Shown here: positions 6,995-16,499 of the stretch, piece after piece
Layout of the letters: each line of letters begins with the position of its first letter
Position numbering within the stretch: the stretch's first letter is position 1
Source: VRUE01 sp963732225
Lineage (GTDB): Bacteria; Actinomycetota; Thermoleophilia; Solirubrobacterales; 70-9
Length of the DNA: 64,000 bases
Reading direction: 5' to 3'
Assembly: GCA_963732225.1 (NCBI GenBank)
Contig: CAVSYR010000003.1
Span: 124,001 to 188,000 of the forward strand
The notes under the pieces: generated by a model
What the model saw: the letters and a program-made list of their open reading frames with translations, nothing else
What the model was told of the DNA's origin: nothing
Databases searched by the model: none
Position numbers and translations under genes: made by a program

Positions 6995-9900
6995 ATGCGC
7001 CACCCGAGAATCACACGGCCCAGGTACCTGACCGCCTACATCGCGACCCTGACGGCACTGCTCGTCTGTGCGGCAGTCGCGCCTTCTGCGCTCGCCGCCC
7101 GCGGCGCGGTCAGCTTCTTCGGCAACAGAGGAACTGAAGGTGGTCAGTTCCCAGGTGGCGTGGGGGGCGTAGACATAAATCAAGCAGGAACAGGAGGGGC
7201 TGCGGCTGGGGATGTCTACGTTGCCGACACTTCCGGCTTTCGAATACAGCAATTCTCTGCCTCGGGCGAATTTATACGCGCCTTTGGAAAGGACGTGGGC
7301 GGCGCGGGGGTCGACATATGCCCAACGGCTTCTGCCTGCGTCGTCGGAGACGACTCAGGGACTGCTGGAGCGGTCTTCCCGGAAGGGCTTGCGATAGATC
7401 AGTCCACCGGGAACGTGTACGTTTCCGACCCGACAACCGAGCGGATAAGTGTGTTTTCTGCCATGGGTTCATTCGAGGGAGCCTTCGGATGGAACGTGAA
7501 AGCAGTGGGTGGGGCGGAAGAACTTCAGTTTTGCACTGCATTGACCGGCTGCAAGGCCGGCAGCCGCGGCAGCGGCGCCGGTCAATTCGCGATCAAAGCA
7601 GAAGGACTCCTTCATCTGAGCCTCGCCGTTCGACCCGGGACAGGCGACGTCATCGTTGGGGACGGCATAAACCGGCGGGTGAGCGAATTCGCCGTTGCGA
7701 AATCCGGCGGGAAAGTGACCGGTGTCACCTTCACTCGCGGTTACGGTTGGGGTGCAGTTAACGGTCAATCCGAATTTCAAATTTGTACCGTCCTTTGTCA
7801 TGCGCCCGCACCAACTGAAATAGGTGCGGAACCTGGTCAGTTCGGCAGCCAAGCGCCTTACGGAGTTGCGGTAGACGCCTCTGGGCAGGTCTATACGACG
7901 GAAGACCAATCTGGTTTTTCCGGCGAACGTCTTGGAAAAGCACGAGTCCAAGTATTTAGTGTGGCTGGAAGTCCGCTCGGGGACCTTCCTATTGGTCTTG
8001 CAACTATCCATCCCAATGGAGGGCTGGCGATCAATCGTTCCGGTGAAACGATCGCCTTTCTCGATTCCTCCATCGGCGGAATCGATGAATTTGATCTATC
8101 GGGAACTCTTAAAGGTGAATTTCTGAAGAAAGTGGTTCCGTTGGAAGCGGGGTTCGCCTACAACGAAAGCGACGGAAGTCTGTACGTTACCTTTGGAAAC
8201 TCCAAACCAAATGGCGTATTGATTATCGGGGAAGCTGTCCCCCCGGAGGTTTCCGTCGGGGCAGCAACTGACGTTGGTGGTACCACCGCGACATTCCACG
8301 GCGAAGTGAACCCCACTGGTCTGTCGAGTAACTATCACTTCGAATATTCCGTGGACGGCGCTGAATGGACCAGCACACAATCGGCGGCCCTGCCCGGAGA
8401 TAAAGCGACGCACGTCGTGGAACAGCAGGGGACTGATCTAGAGGCATTCACCAAATATCATCTTCGGCTGGTCGCAAAAAAGAGCTTCGACGGGGGCCAG
8501 GCATCTGCCGAAACGAGTTTCGAAACTCTAGCCGCGCCTCCAGTTGCCGGCGCCGTCTCGGCCAAAGCAATCACGGACACCCGAGCAACGCTCGTAGGGA
8601 AGGTCAACCCCGAGCGCCAGGTGACCACCTACAAGTTCGAATGCGTTAGCGAAGCGAAGTTCAAAGAAGGCGGCTACGCCGAAGCAACCGACATCCCCAG
8701 CGGCGGCGCTACGCTCGAAGCGGCGGGTAAAGAACTCGAAGTAAGCCAGCAAGTCACCGGGCTCGATTCCTCGACTACCTATCGCTGCCGCTTGGCGGCC
8801 AGTAATCCTACTGGAAGCGTTACAGGACCCGAAACAACCTTCACTACCTACGCCGCCCAGCCGTTTGGCCTACCCGACAATCGCGCCTATGAGCAGGCGA
8901 CGCCGGTCGACAAGAATGGCAACAACGTTGGCGGGGGCCTTTACCTGATGAAGGCCGCTGCTGACGGAAACGCCAGCGCGTACTACATCACCTCGGGGGG
9001 TAGCACCGAAGGCGGAGGCCAGCTCTTTCCCAGCTACTCGGCGCTTCGCGATGGCGGCAGCTGGGTCACCAGTTCTTTCTTGCCGAGTAACACCTTTGGC
9101 AACCGGGCGAGGATTCTGGGTTGGAGCGAAGACCTGCGTCGGGATTACGTCTTGGTCTGGGAATCGGGCCAGGAAGCGACCCTCTATGAACACGATCTCG
9201 AAAACGGAGCGATGCAGACGATCTCGGGCGGATTTCACCGCCCGGGGGGCGGCTTCTACCTCGGCGAAGGCACCGCATTCGCAGGCGAATCCGCAGATGG
9301 CACGGCGATGCTGTTCGAAAGCAACGTTGCGCTGACACCCGAAGCTGCCGAAGGCGACCAGAACCTCTATCTCTGGGACCGCAATAGTGAGTCACTGGTC
9401 TTGGTCGACCTCCTGCCTGACGACTCGCCACCACACGGGGGTGCTTTTGCCGGCCCGTGGGCCTGGATCTCCGGCAATGCCAAATCAGGGGGATCTGCTG
9501 CGCGCTCCTACACCCAGGACTTGCACGCCCTTTCGGCTGACGGCTCGACGGCCTTCTTCACCTCCTACAACGTCAACCAGCTCTACGCTCGCATCGGTCT
9601 CGGCACGCCCGGCGCGCAGACCGTGCAGGTTTCTGCCTCGCGGAAGACCAACGGCAGCGGCAGCGGCGGCAAAGACCCGAAAGGACCGCAGAAGGCGACT
9701 TTCATGGAAGCGACTTCCGACGGGCACTACGTCTTCTTCACCAGCCCGGAGAAGCTGACCAACGACGCGACAACCGGTCCGGCCGATCAAGGCAACGACC
9801 TCTACCGCTACGACACCGGAAGCGGAGAGCTGATCGACATTGCTCCCGACGAGGATGACCCAAACGGCGCCGAAGTGAGGGCGACGCTGGGCGCCAGCAC

Positions 9901-10903
9901 CGATGGCTCCTACGTCTATTTCGCCGCCAACGGCGTTCTTGCCGACGGGGCCAGTGCGGGCGGCTGCAACGCTTCACCGCTGTCTGGTAACTGGTCGGGT
10001 GGAGGGACCTGCAACCTCTACGTCTGGCATGACGGAGAGGTCACTTTCGTCTCGCCAACCAACGCGAGCAGCGGCGGCGACGCTCTTAATTGGACTGCTG
10101 GCAACTACTCCGGCAACACACTGGGCATGAGGACGTCTCGGGTTAGTTCGGGCGGCACCTTGCTCTTCTCCTCGGTCATGCCCCTTACCGCCTACGACAG
10201 CAAAGGCAAGTCAGAGCTCTATCGCTACGAACCCGGGGCAGGACTGCAGTGCGTCTCCTGCAACCCGACCGGCGCGCCGGCGGACGGTGGTGAGGCGTCA
10301 GTCCAAAGTTTGATCCCACCCACTCTCCACAGTCTCGAAACCACCGCCTTCTGGGTGCGAAATCTTTCGGCCGACGGCAGGCGGGTCTTTTTCGACACCA
10401 AGGAACAGCTAGTGGCGAGTGACGCCAACGGCGTAAACGACGTCTATGAGTGGGAGGCCAAGGGAGCGGGCTCCTGTCAAAGCGAAGCCCAGGACGGCGG
10501 CTGCCTGTATCTGATCTCAAGCGGGGAAAGCGACGCTTCGTCCTACTTCTCAGACGCGAGCGCAGACGGCAACGACGTCTTCTTCTTGACCAGCCAGTCG
10601 CTGGTGAGGCAAGACACCGACCAGCTCTATGACGTCTACGACGCGCGCGTGGACGGTGGCATCCCGGCGCAAAACCAGGCACCGCCGACGCCTTGCGAAG
10701 GGGAAGCCTGCCGGGCACCCGGAAGCGCCACGTCCCAAACGCAGTCGGCCGCAAGCGCAACCTTCTCGGGCCCGGGCAACCCTCACCCCAACCGCAAGCA
10801 CAAGAAGAAGCGCCACGCCAAGAAGCACCGAAAGACCCATCACAAGGGCGGGGCGGCAAGTCGCCACGCCAAGCACGCGAACAGGGCCCGGGCAGGGCGA
10901 TGA
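6995..10903 (+). CDS. Large secreted NHL / Fn3-like / propeller protein with basic tail
   Basis: 1302 residues. Signal peptide about 1-35 (LLVCAAVAPSALAA). Residues 40-410 carry NHL-type repeats (DVYVADTSGFRIQQFSASGEF, GNVYVSDPTTERISVFSAMG). Two Fn3-like modules follow (about 420-620, TTATFHGEVNPTGLSSNYHF). A boundary motif LPDNRAYEQATPVDKNG then leads into a second TolB-like propeller with repeated DGS-x-x-FFTS strands. The last 40 residues are Lys/His/Arg-rich (HKKKRHAKKHRKTHHK). ATG 6995 follows GAGGAGA. The stop overlaps an ATG at 10900. It is paralogous to the product of 14238-16499. A surface or matrix role is inferred. Confidence 0.8.
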   Translation: MRHPRITRPRYLTAYIATLTALLVCAAVAPSALAARGAVSFFGNRGTEGGQFPGGVGGVDINQAGTGGAAAGDVYVADTSGFRIQQFSASGEFIRAFGKDVGGAGVDICPTASACVVGDDSGTAGAVFPEGLAIDQSTGNVYVSDPTTERISVFSAMGSFEGAFGWNVKAVGGAEELQFCTALTGCKAGSRGSGAGQFAIKAEGLLHLSLAVRPGTGDVIVGDGINRRVSEFAVAKSGGKVTGVTFTRGYGWGAVNGQSEFQICTVLCHAPAPTEIGAEPGQFGSQAPYGVAVDASGQVYTTEDQSGFSGERLGKARVQVFSVAGSPLGDLPIGLATIHPNGGLAINRSGETIAFLDSSIGGIDEFDLSGTLKGEFLKKVVPLEAGFAYNESDGSLYVTFGNSKPNGVLIIGEAVPPEVSVGAATDVGGTTATFHGEVNPTGLSSNYHFEYSVDGAEWTSTQSAALPGDKATHVVEQQGTDLEAFTKYHLRLVAKKSFDGGQASAETSFETLAAPPVAGAVSAKAITDTRATLVGKVNPERQVTTYKFECVSEAKFKEGGYAEATDIPSGGATLEAAGKELEVSQQVTGLDSSTTYRCRLAASNPTGSVTGPETTFTTYAAQPFGLPDNRAYEQATPVDKNGNNVGGGLYLMKAAADGNASAYYITSGGSTEGGGQLFPSYSALRDGGSWVTSSFLPSNTFGNRARILGWSEDLRRDYVLVWESGQEATLYEHDLENGAMQTISGGFHRPGGGFYLGEGTAFAGESADGTAMLFESNVALTPEAAEGDQNLYLWDRNSESLVLVDLLPDDSPPHGGAFAGPWAWISGNAKSGGSAARSYTQDLHALSADGSTAFFTSYNVNQLYARIGLGTPGAQTVQVSASRKTNGSGSGGKDPKGPQKATFMEATSDGHYVFFTSPEKLTNDATTGPADQGNDLYRYDTGSGELIDIAPDEDDPNGAEVRATLGASTDGSYVYFAANGVLADGASAGGCNASPLSGNWSGGGTCNLYVWHDGEVTFVSPTNASSGGDALNWTAGNYSGNTLGMRTSRVSSGGTLLFSSVMPLTAYDSKGKSELYRYEPGAGLQCVSCNPTGAPADGGEASVQSLIPPTLHSLETTAFWVRNLSADGRRVFFDTKEQLVASDANGVNDVYEWEAKGAGSCQSEAQDGGCLYLISSGESDASSYFSDASADGNDVFFLTSQSLVRQDTDQLYDVYDARVDGGIPAQNQAPPTPCEGEACRAPGSATSQTQSAASATFSGPGNPHPNRKHKKKRHAKKHRKTHHKGGAASRHAKHANRARAGR

Positions 10904-10920
10904 GGGAGGCAACGCAGGTG

Positions 10921-13900
10921 ATGAACGACACGGAGCAGCGGTCCCCTTGGCGTGGTGGTGTTCTGGCAGCGCTATTGCTGGCGCTCGGCACCCTTGTCTT
11001 TGGCGCGAGCGCCGCCGCGGCGGATGTGACTTCGGCCCCGGGGTGGCAGCTTGCGATCGTCCCCTACCCGACTAACCTCGCTCCCGGCATGACCAGCCCC
11101 GACCCAAGCCGTGGGCCCGGCATCGGGCTGGTTGCGACCAATGTGGGAGGCGAAAAGACTAGTGGGCAGTTCACGATCTCGGTCACCCTGCCGACAGGGC
11201 TTTCGCCCACGCCGACGGTGCCTCCGTTTGGGAAATACGGCGTTGAAAGCGGACCGGGATCCCACGATCTCTCTTGCTCAAGCTCGGGTCAGACAGTTAC
11301 CTGTAGCGGCAGCGCGCCCCTTTACCCGGGCGTTGAGGCACAGGCCTTCATCCCCCTGGAAGTCACGGGGCCGGAGTCGAGCACGGTGCTCACCGAAGCC
11401 TCGATCGAAGGCGGTGGAGCATCGCCCGCGGGTGCCTCGTTGCCGGTAACGATCAGCGCTTCGCCAGCGCCGCTGGGCTTCCTTGCCGAAGAGGCCGGCG
11501 CTTATGGCAGCGCCACCGACGCGGACGGTTCGACCGCCACTTTGGCGGGCTCCCATCCCTACCAGGTGTTGGTGGGAATGAGTTACAGCAACAATTCCTT
11601 GGGAGCGGATTCGGCCGGGTTGCCCCAGGTGGCCGGTGGAGGCATCCGCGACATCAGTGGCGAACTGCCGCGGGGCCTCGTGGTCAATCCCCGCGCCATG
11701 CCTAAGTGCGCCGAGGCCCAGCTTGAGGGAGTTGGATGTCCGGACTCCACCCAGATCGGCACGATCATGGTGCTGATCTCCTTCCAGGCCGAAAGGCCGA
11801 ACTTCTCGCTTCACCCCCTTTACAACATGGAGGCAACCCCCGGCACCCCTGCTGTGCTCGGCTTCGAAGTGATCGAAGGCATCTATGTCCACCTAAATGG
11901 CCGGGTGCGCAGCGATGGGGACTACGGTCTCTCGGCAGACGTGCGGAACATCCCGGCTCAGGTGGGAGTCCTGGGCTCGGCGGTGAGTCTCTGGGGGAAT
12001 CCAAGCGACCCAAGTCATGATCACGCCCGCGGACCGTGCTTGCTCCAAGGCGAAGTTCAGGTCAAAAACGAAAAAGGTGAAGACGAACTGCGCCCTTGCG
12101 AAATCGAGCGCCCCGACACCGCCTTCCTCGCGATGCCGAGCCAGTGCACCGAAACCCCGACCGAAACCTTCCTCCACATCTCCAACTGGATCGGCCAGGA
12201 AGACGAAACGAGCTATCCCTCCACTGACCTAAACGGCACCCCCGTGGGCGTCGACGGCTGCAACCAGCTCGAATTCGAACCGACGATCGAATCGCGGCCG
12301 ACCACCAACCTGGCTGACAGCCCCTCGGGCCTCGAATTCAACCTGCACCAGCGCCAGGAACTGAAAGCGGATGGCCGCTCCACCGCCAACCTCAAGGACA
12401 CCACGGTCACCCTGCCGGCGGGCATGGCCCTCAACCCCTCCGCCGGCAACGGCCTCGCCGCCTGCTCTGAGGCCCAGCTGGGTTCAAATGGCGCCGAACC
12501 GGCAAAATGTCCCGACGCCTCCAAGATCGGCTCGGTGGAGGTAACGACGCCGCTGCTTGAAAACCCACTCGAGGGAGCCGTCTACCTGGCGACTCCCTTC
12601 CAGAACCCCTTCAACTCCCAATACGCCATCTACATCGCGGTCGAAGACCCGCTGACGGGAGTGGTCGCCAAGCTTCCCGGCAAGGTCACCGCGGACCCGT
12701 CAACCGGGCAGCTCACCACCAGGGTTGAGGAAAGCCCCGAGCTTCCGCTCGAAGACGTGGCGATCAAGTTCTTCGGCGGCCCCAAGGCTGCGCTCTCGAC
12801 CCCGCCTGTTTGCGGCACCTACACCACGACCTCCGACCTCACCCCCTGGAGCACCCCCGAAGGAGCCGACGCCCACCCTGTCGACTCTTTCCAGACCTCG
12901 GTCTCCCCGACGGGGGGCAACTGCCCGACCTCCGAAGCGCAGATGTCAAACCATCCGAGCTTCACCGCGGGCACCGTCGGCCCCCAAGCCGGCGCCTACA
13001 GCCCCTTCGTCTTGAAGGTGACGCGCGAAGACGGCACCCAGCGTCTGAGCAAGATCGACACCACCCTGCCCAAGGGCCTGACCGGCAAGCTCGCCGGCAT
13101 CCCCTACTGCCCGGAGGGAGCGATCGCCCAGACAAAGGCACGCGAAGCCCCCAACCAGGGAGCGGCGGAGCAGCAGAGTCCCTCCTGCCCCAAGGCATCT
13201 GAAGTGGGAACGGTCGACGTCGCGGCGGGCTCGGGCATCACCCCCTTCCACGTCCAAGGCCATGCCTACCTGGCCGGTCCCTCCAAGGGCGCTCCCCTCT
13301 CCCTGGTGATCATCACCCCGGCTGTTGCCGGTCCCTTCGACCTGGGAGCGGTGGTAGTGAGAACAGCCCTCAACGTCGATCCCGAAACGGCCCAGATCCA
13401 CGCCGTCTCTGACCCTCTGCCCCAGATCATCGACGGCATCCCCCTCGACGTCCGGTCGGTGGCGATCGAACTGGGACGCCCGCAGTTCTCCTTGAATCCG
13501 ACCTCCTGCGACCCAAGCGCCGTCTTGGGCCAGATCGCCTCCCCCCTGGGGAGCGCCGCCGTCTCCTCCCCCTTCCAGGTCGGAGGCTGCTCGGCCCTTC
13601 CCTTCAAGCCGAAGCTCTCGGTCATCCTCAAGGGCGGCACCAAGCGCGGCGACTTTCCGGCCCTGACGGCAACCGCCACGGCCAAACCGGGCGAAGCAAA
13701 CATCGGCCGTGTCTCAGTCGAGCTGCCCCACTCGGCCTTCCTCGAACAGAGCCACATCGGCACCGTCTGCACCAGGGTGCAGTTCGCCCAAGGCTCCATC
13801 CCCGGAGAAAAGTGCCCGGCAAGGTCGATCTACGGCAAAGCGACATTGAAGACGCCCCTGCTCGACCAGCCGCTGGCGGGACCTGTCTTCCTCAGATCCT

Positions 13901-14229
13901 CGAGCCACCAGCTCCCCGATCTAGTCGTCGCCCTGCACGGCCAGGTAGACGTGGTCGTGGCGGGCAAAGTCGACTCGGTCAAAGGCGCTCTAAGGAACAC
14001 CTTCGAAGCCGTCCCCGATGCCCCCTTCTCCAAGTTCACCTTGCAGATGCAGGGCGGCAAAAAGGGCCTGATCGTCAACAGCAGAAACCTCTGCGCCGCG
14101 ACCAACAAAGCGACGGTGCAGATGGATGGACAGAACGGCAAGGCCTTTGACTCGACGCCGGTGGTGAAGGCGAAGTGCTCCGGGAAGGCCCGCAAGGGGA
14201 GCAAGCACAAAAAGCATCAAAAGCGCTAG
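10921..14229 (+). CDS. Large secreted Cys-repeat protein with basic tail
   Basis: 1102 residues from ATG 10921, which lies 11 nt after AGGGAGG; ATG 10900, overlapping the previous stop as ATGA, is an alternative. Signal peptide LAALLLALGTLVFGASAAAA. Four copies of a motif C-x2-(A/G/V)-(Q/I)-...-C-P-x2-(S/A)-x2-(G/Y) are seen (CAEAQLEGVGCPDSTQIG, CSEAQLG..CPDASKIG, CPEGAI..CPKASEVG, CTRVQF..CPARSIYG), each followed by a beta-rich block such as TPLLENPLEGAVYLATPFQN. The C-terminus is basic (KARKGSKHKKHQKR). It is paralogous to 16496-19327. I do not recognise a characterised family. Confidence 0.75.
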   Translation: MNDTEQRSPWRGGVLAALLLALGTLVFGASAAAADVTSAPGWQLAIVPYPTNLAPGMTSPDPSRGPGIGLVATNVGGEKTSGQFTISVTLPTGLSPTPTVPPFGKYGVESGPGSHDLSCSSSGQTVTCSGSAPLYPGVEAQAFIPLEVTGPESSTVLTEASIEGGGASPAGASLPVTISASPAPLGFLAEEAGAYGSATDADGSTATLAGSHPYQVLVGMSYSNNSLGADSAGLPQVAGGGIRDISGELPRGLVVNPRAMPKCAEAQLEGVGCPDSTQIGTIMVLISFQAERPNFSLHPLYNMEATPGTPAVLGFEVIEGIYVHLNGRVRSDGDYGLSADVRNIPAQVGVLGSAVSLWGNPSDPSHDHARGPCLLQGEVQVKNEKGEDELRPCEIERPDTAFLAMPSQCTETPTETFLHISNWIGQEDETSYPSTDLNGTPVGVDGCNQLEFEPTIESRPTTNLADSPSGLEFNLHQRQELKADGRSTANLKDTTVTLPAGMALNPSAGNGLAACSEAQLGSNGAEPAKCPDASKIGSVEVTTPLLENPLEGAVYLATPFQNPFNSQYAIYIAVEDPLTGVVAKLPGKVTADPSTGQLTTRVEESPELPLEDVAIKFFGGPKAALSTPPVCGTYTTTSDLTPWSTPEGADAHPVDSFQTSVSPTGGNCPTSEAQMSNHPSFTAGTVGPQAGAYSPFVLKVTREDGTQRLSKIDTTLPKGLTGKLAGIPYCPEGAIAQTKAREAPNQGAAEQQSPSCPKASEVGTVDVAAGSGITPFHVQGHAYLAGPSKGAPLSLVIITPAVAGPFDLGAVVVRTALNVDPETAQIHAVSDPLPQIIDGIPLDVRSVAIELGRPQFSLNPTSCDPSAVLGQIASPLGSAAVSSPFQVGGCSALPFKPKLSVILKGGTKRGDFPALTATATAKPGEANIGRVSVELPHSAFLEQSHIGTVCTRVQFAQGSIPGEKCPARSIYGKATLKTPLLDQPLAGPVFLRSSSHQLPDLVVALHGQVDVVVAGKVDSVKGALRNTFEAVPDAPFSKFTLQMQGGKKGLIVNSRNLCAATNKATVQMDGQNGKAFDSTPVVKAKCSGKARKGSKHKKHQKR

Positions 14230-14237
14230 GGCTCGAA

Positions 14238-16499
14238 TTGCGCCCACGCCCTCTCTTCGTACTCGCCTTGGCGGTGAGTTTCCTTGCCCACGCCGGGACC
14301 GCCTCGGCGGCCACGCCGATTATCCAGGCCACCTGGGTCACCGACGTCAACTCGACCGCGACCACCCTCCGCGCGGAAATCAATCCCAACGGCCTTTCCA
14401 GCAGCTACCGCTTCGAATACATCGCTCAGGCTGCCTATGAAGCCAACCTGAGCGCGGTTCCCCCACGCGAAGGCTTCTTCGGTGCGCTCAAAGCGCCGGC
14501 TTCGGGGTCGGCGCCGCTGGGCGCAGGATCGATCGTGGTCGCGGTCAACCAGCACCTCGGCGGCCTCAGCCCTCTCACCACCTACCACTACCGCGTCACC
14601 GCCAACAACTCCGGTGGTCCCGCGGTCGGGTCCGAGCACTCCTTCACCACGCAGGAATCGGCCCCCGTCTTCCACCTTCCCGACGCCAGGGCCTGGGAGA
14701 TGGTCTCGCCGCTGGACAAAGACGGCGGCGCGATCCAGGCGCCGGGCACCCTCTTCGGCGGCGCCGACTTCCAGGCGGCGGCGAGCGGCTCGGGCTTCGC
14801 CTACTCCTCGGCAACCGCCTTCGCCGATGCGAAAAGCGCTCCGCCGGCGAGTCAGTACCTCTCCACTCGCGGCGGCTCAGGCTGGGTCACGCAGAACGTC
14901 TCGCCGCCGATCGACTCCGCCGCCTTCGGCGATCGGCCCAACGGCGTCCCCTACCGCCTCTTCTCAGAAGCAGGGCTCACAAGCGCCGTCCTCTTCGGCG
15001 GCGATCCCTGTCGCGGAGTCGTCGGCTGCCCCGAACCATCGGCTCCCCTGGCCGGTTCGAGCGCTCCCGCCGGCTACCCCAAGCTCTACCTGCGCCAGAG
15101 CGCGACCGGCACCTACCAGGCGCTGATCACCCAGGCGGATCTCAACCACACCTTGGTTAGTGCCGAACACTTCGAAGCGACCCTGGTGGCTGCGACGCCC
15201 GACCTCTCCCACCTGGTGATCTCCAGCTGCGCGGCGCTCGCTGCCAACGCGACCGAAGTCATCACCGGGCCCGGCCGATGCGACGCCGAAGCCCAGAACC
15301 TCTATGAGTGGAGCGGGGGAGGGCTCACCCTGATCAACCTGTTCCCCAGCGAGGCCACGGGAACCCCCGGTGCGGAGATCGGCGCCTCGCTCGGCGCGAT
15401 CTCAAGCGACGGCTCGCGCCTTTACTTCGCCGACGAAGGCGCCCTCTACCTGCGCGAAGGCGCCCAGAGCAAGCTCTTGCCGGAAACGAGCGGGGGAGGG
15501 GCGACCTTCCAGGCAGGGAGCTCGAGCGGCCAGGTGGCCTACTTCACCAAGGGCGTCCATCTATACCGCTACGACGCCGCGACGGAAGCAACCACGGACC
15601 TCACACCCTCGGCTGGAGTCGCCGGCGTCCTCGGGGCCTCCGCCGACGGCTCCACTGTCTACTTCCAGGACGCCGCGGGCCTCGAGCGCTGGCAGGGCGG
15701 AACGACCACGCTGGTGGCGGCGGGGGCGAACGCGTCTACCGCAGCCAACCGCCCGCCCGCCACCGGGGCGGCGAGGGTCAGCGCCGACGGCGCCCATCTC
15801 GCCTTCCTCTCGACCGCCGAGCTGACCGACTACGACAACGCCGGCGCGACCGAGCTCTACCTCTACGGCCCGCCGCTCGGCGGTGGCACGTCCCAGTTGA
15901 TCTGCGCCTCCTGCAACCCGACCGGCGAACGCCCGGAAGGCCCGACCTCCCTGCCGGGGGCGCCACCCAATGGCTCCTCGCCGCTTCCCTATAAGCCCCG
16001 CGCTCTCTCCACCGACGGCAGCCGGCTCTTCTTCGAATCGAGCGATGACCTCAACCTGCAGGACACCAACAAACGCCCCGACGTCTATCAGTGGGAGGCC
16101 AATGGGGAGGGGGACTGCACCCGCGCGCCGGGCTGCGTCAACCTGATCTCCAGCGGCCGCAGCCCCGAAGGTGCCAGCTTCCTCGACGCCTCTGCCGACG
16201 GCACCGACGCCTACTTCCTCACCGACGGCGCGCTCGCCTCGTCCGACCCGGGCTCGATCGATGTCTATGACGCCAAGGTCGGCGGCGGCTTTCCCGAAGG
16301 GATCAAGCCGATTCCCTGTGAGGCCGACGCTTGCCAGGCGCTGCCGCCAACGCCCGAAGATCCGACTCCGGGAACGCTCTTGAAGGGACCGGAAAACCCG
16401 CCGCTCCGCTTCAGCAAGGAAGCGAAACAGAAAAAACAGCACAAGAAGAAGACCAAGCACGGCAAGTCAAAGCACCACGGAAAAAGGAAGGGCAAGTGA
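14238..16499 (+). CDS. Secreted Fn3-like / TolB-like propeller protein with basic tail
   Basis: 753 residues from TTG 14238, 8 nt after the previous stop. MRPRPLFVLALAVSFLAHAG forms a good signal peptide, and no ATG or GTG fits it. An Fn3-like module (about 30-135, TTLRAEINPNGLSSSYRFEY) is followed by FHLPDARAWEMVSPLDKDGG, the same junction motif as in the first gene of the operon, and by propeller strands (SRLYFADEGALYL, STVYFQDAAGLERW). The tail is KQKKQHKKKTKHGKSKHHGK. Its stop overlaps the next GTG. It looks like a shorter paralogue of the 6995 protein without the NHL part. Confidence 0.78.
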   Translation: MRPRPLFVLALAVSFLAHAGTASAATPIIQATWVTDVNSTATTLRAEINPNGLSSSYRFEYIAQAAYEANLSAVPPREGFFGALKAPASGSAPLGAGSIVVAVNQHLGGLSPLTTYHYRVTANNSGGPAVGSEHSFTTQESAPVFHLPDARAWEMVSPLDKDGGAIQAPGTLFGGADFQAAASGSGFAYSSATAFADAKSAPPASQYLSTRGGSGWVTQNVSPPIDSAAFGDRPNGVPYRLFSEAGLTSAVLFGGDPCRGVVGCPEPSAPLAGSSAPAGYPKLYLRQSATGTYQALITQADLNHTLVSAEHFEATLVAATPDLSHLVISSCAALAANATEVITGPGRCDAEAQNLYEWSGGGLTLINLFPSEATGTPGAEIGASLGAISSDGSRLYFADEGALYLREGAQSKLLPETSGGGATFQAGSSSGQVAYFTKGVHLYRYDAATEATTDLTPSAGVAGVLGASADGSTVYFQDAAGLERWQGGTTTLVAAGANASTAANRPPATGAARVSADGAHLAFLSTAELTDYDNAGATELYLYGPPLGGGTSQLICASCNPTGERPEGPTSLPGAPPNGSSPLPYKPRALSTDGSRLFFESSDDLNLQDTNKRPDVYQWEANGEGDCTRAPGCVNLISSGRSPEGASFLDASADGTDAYFLTDGALASSDPGSIDVYDAKVGGGFPEGIKPIPCEADACQALPPTPEDPTPGTLLKGPENPPLRFSKEAKQKKQHKKKTKHGKSKHHGKRKGK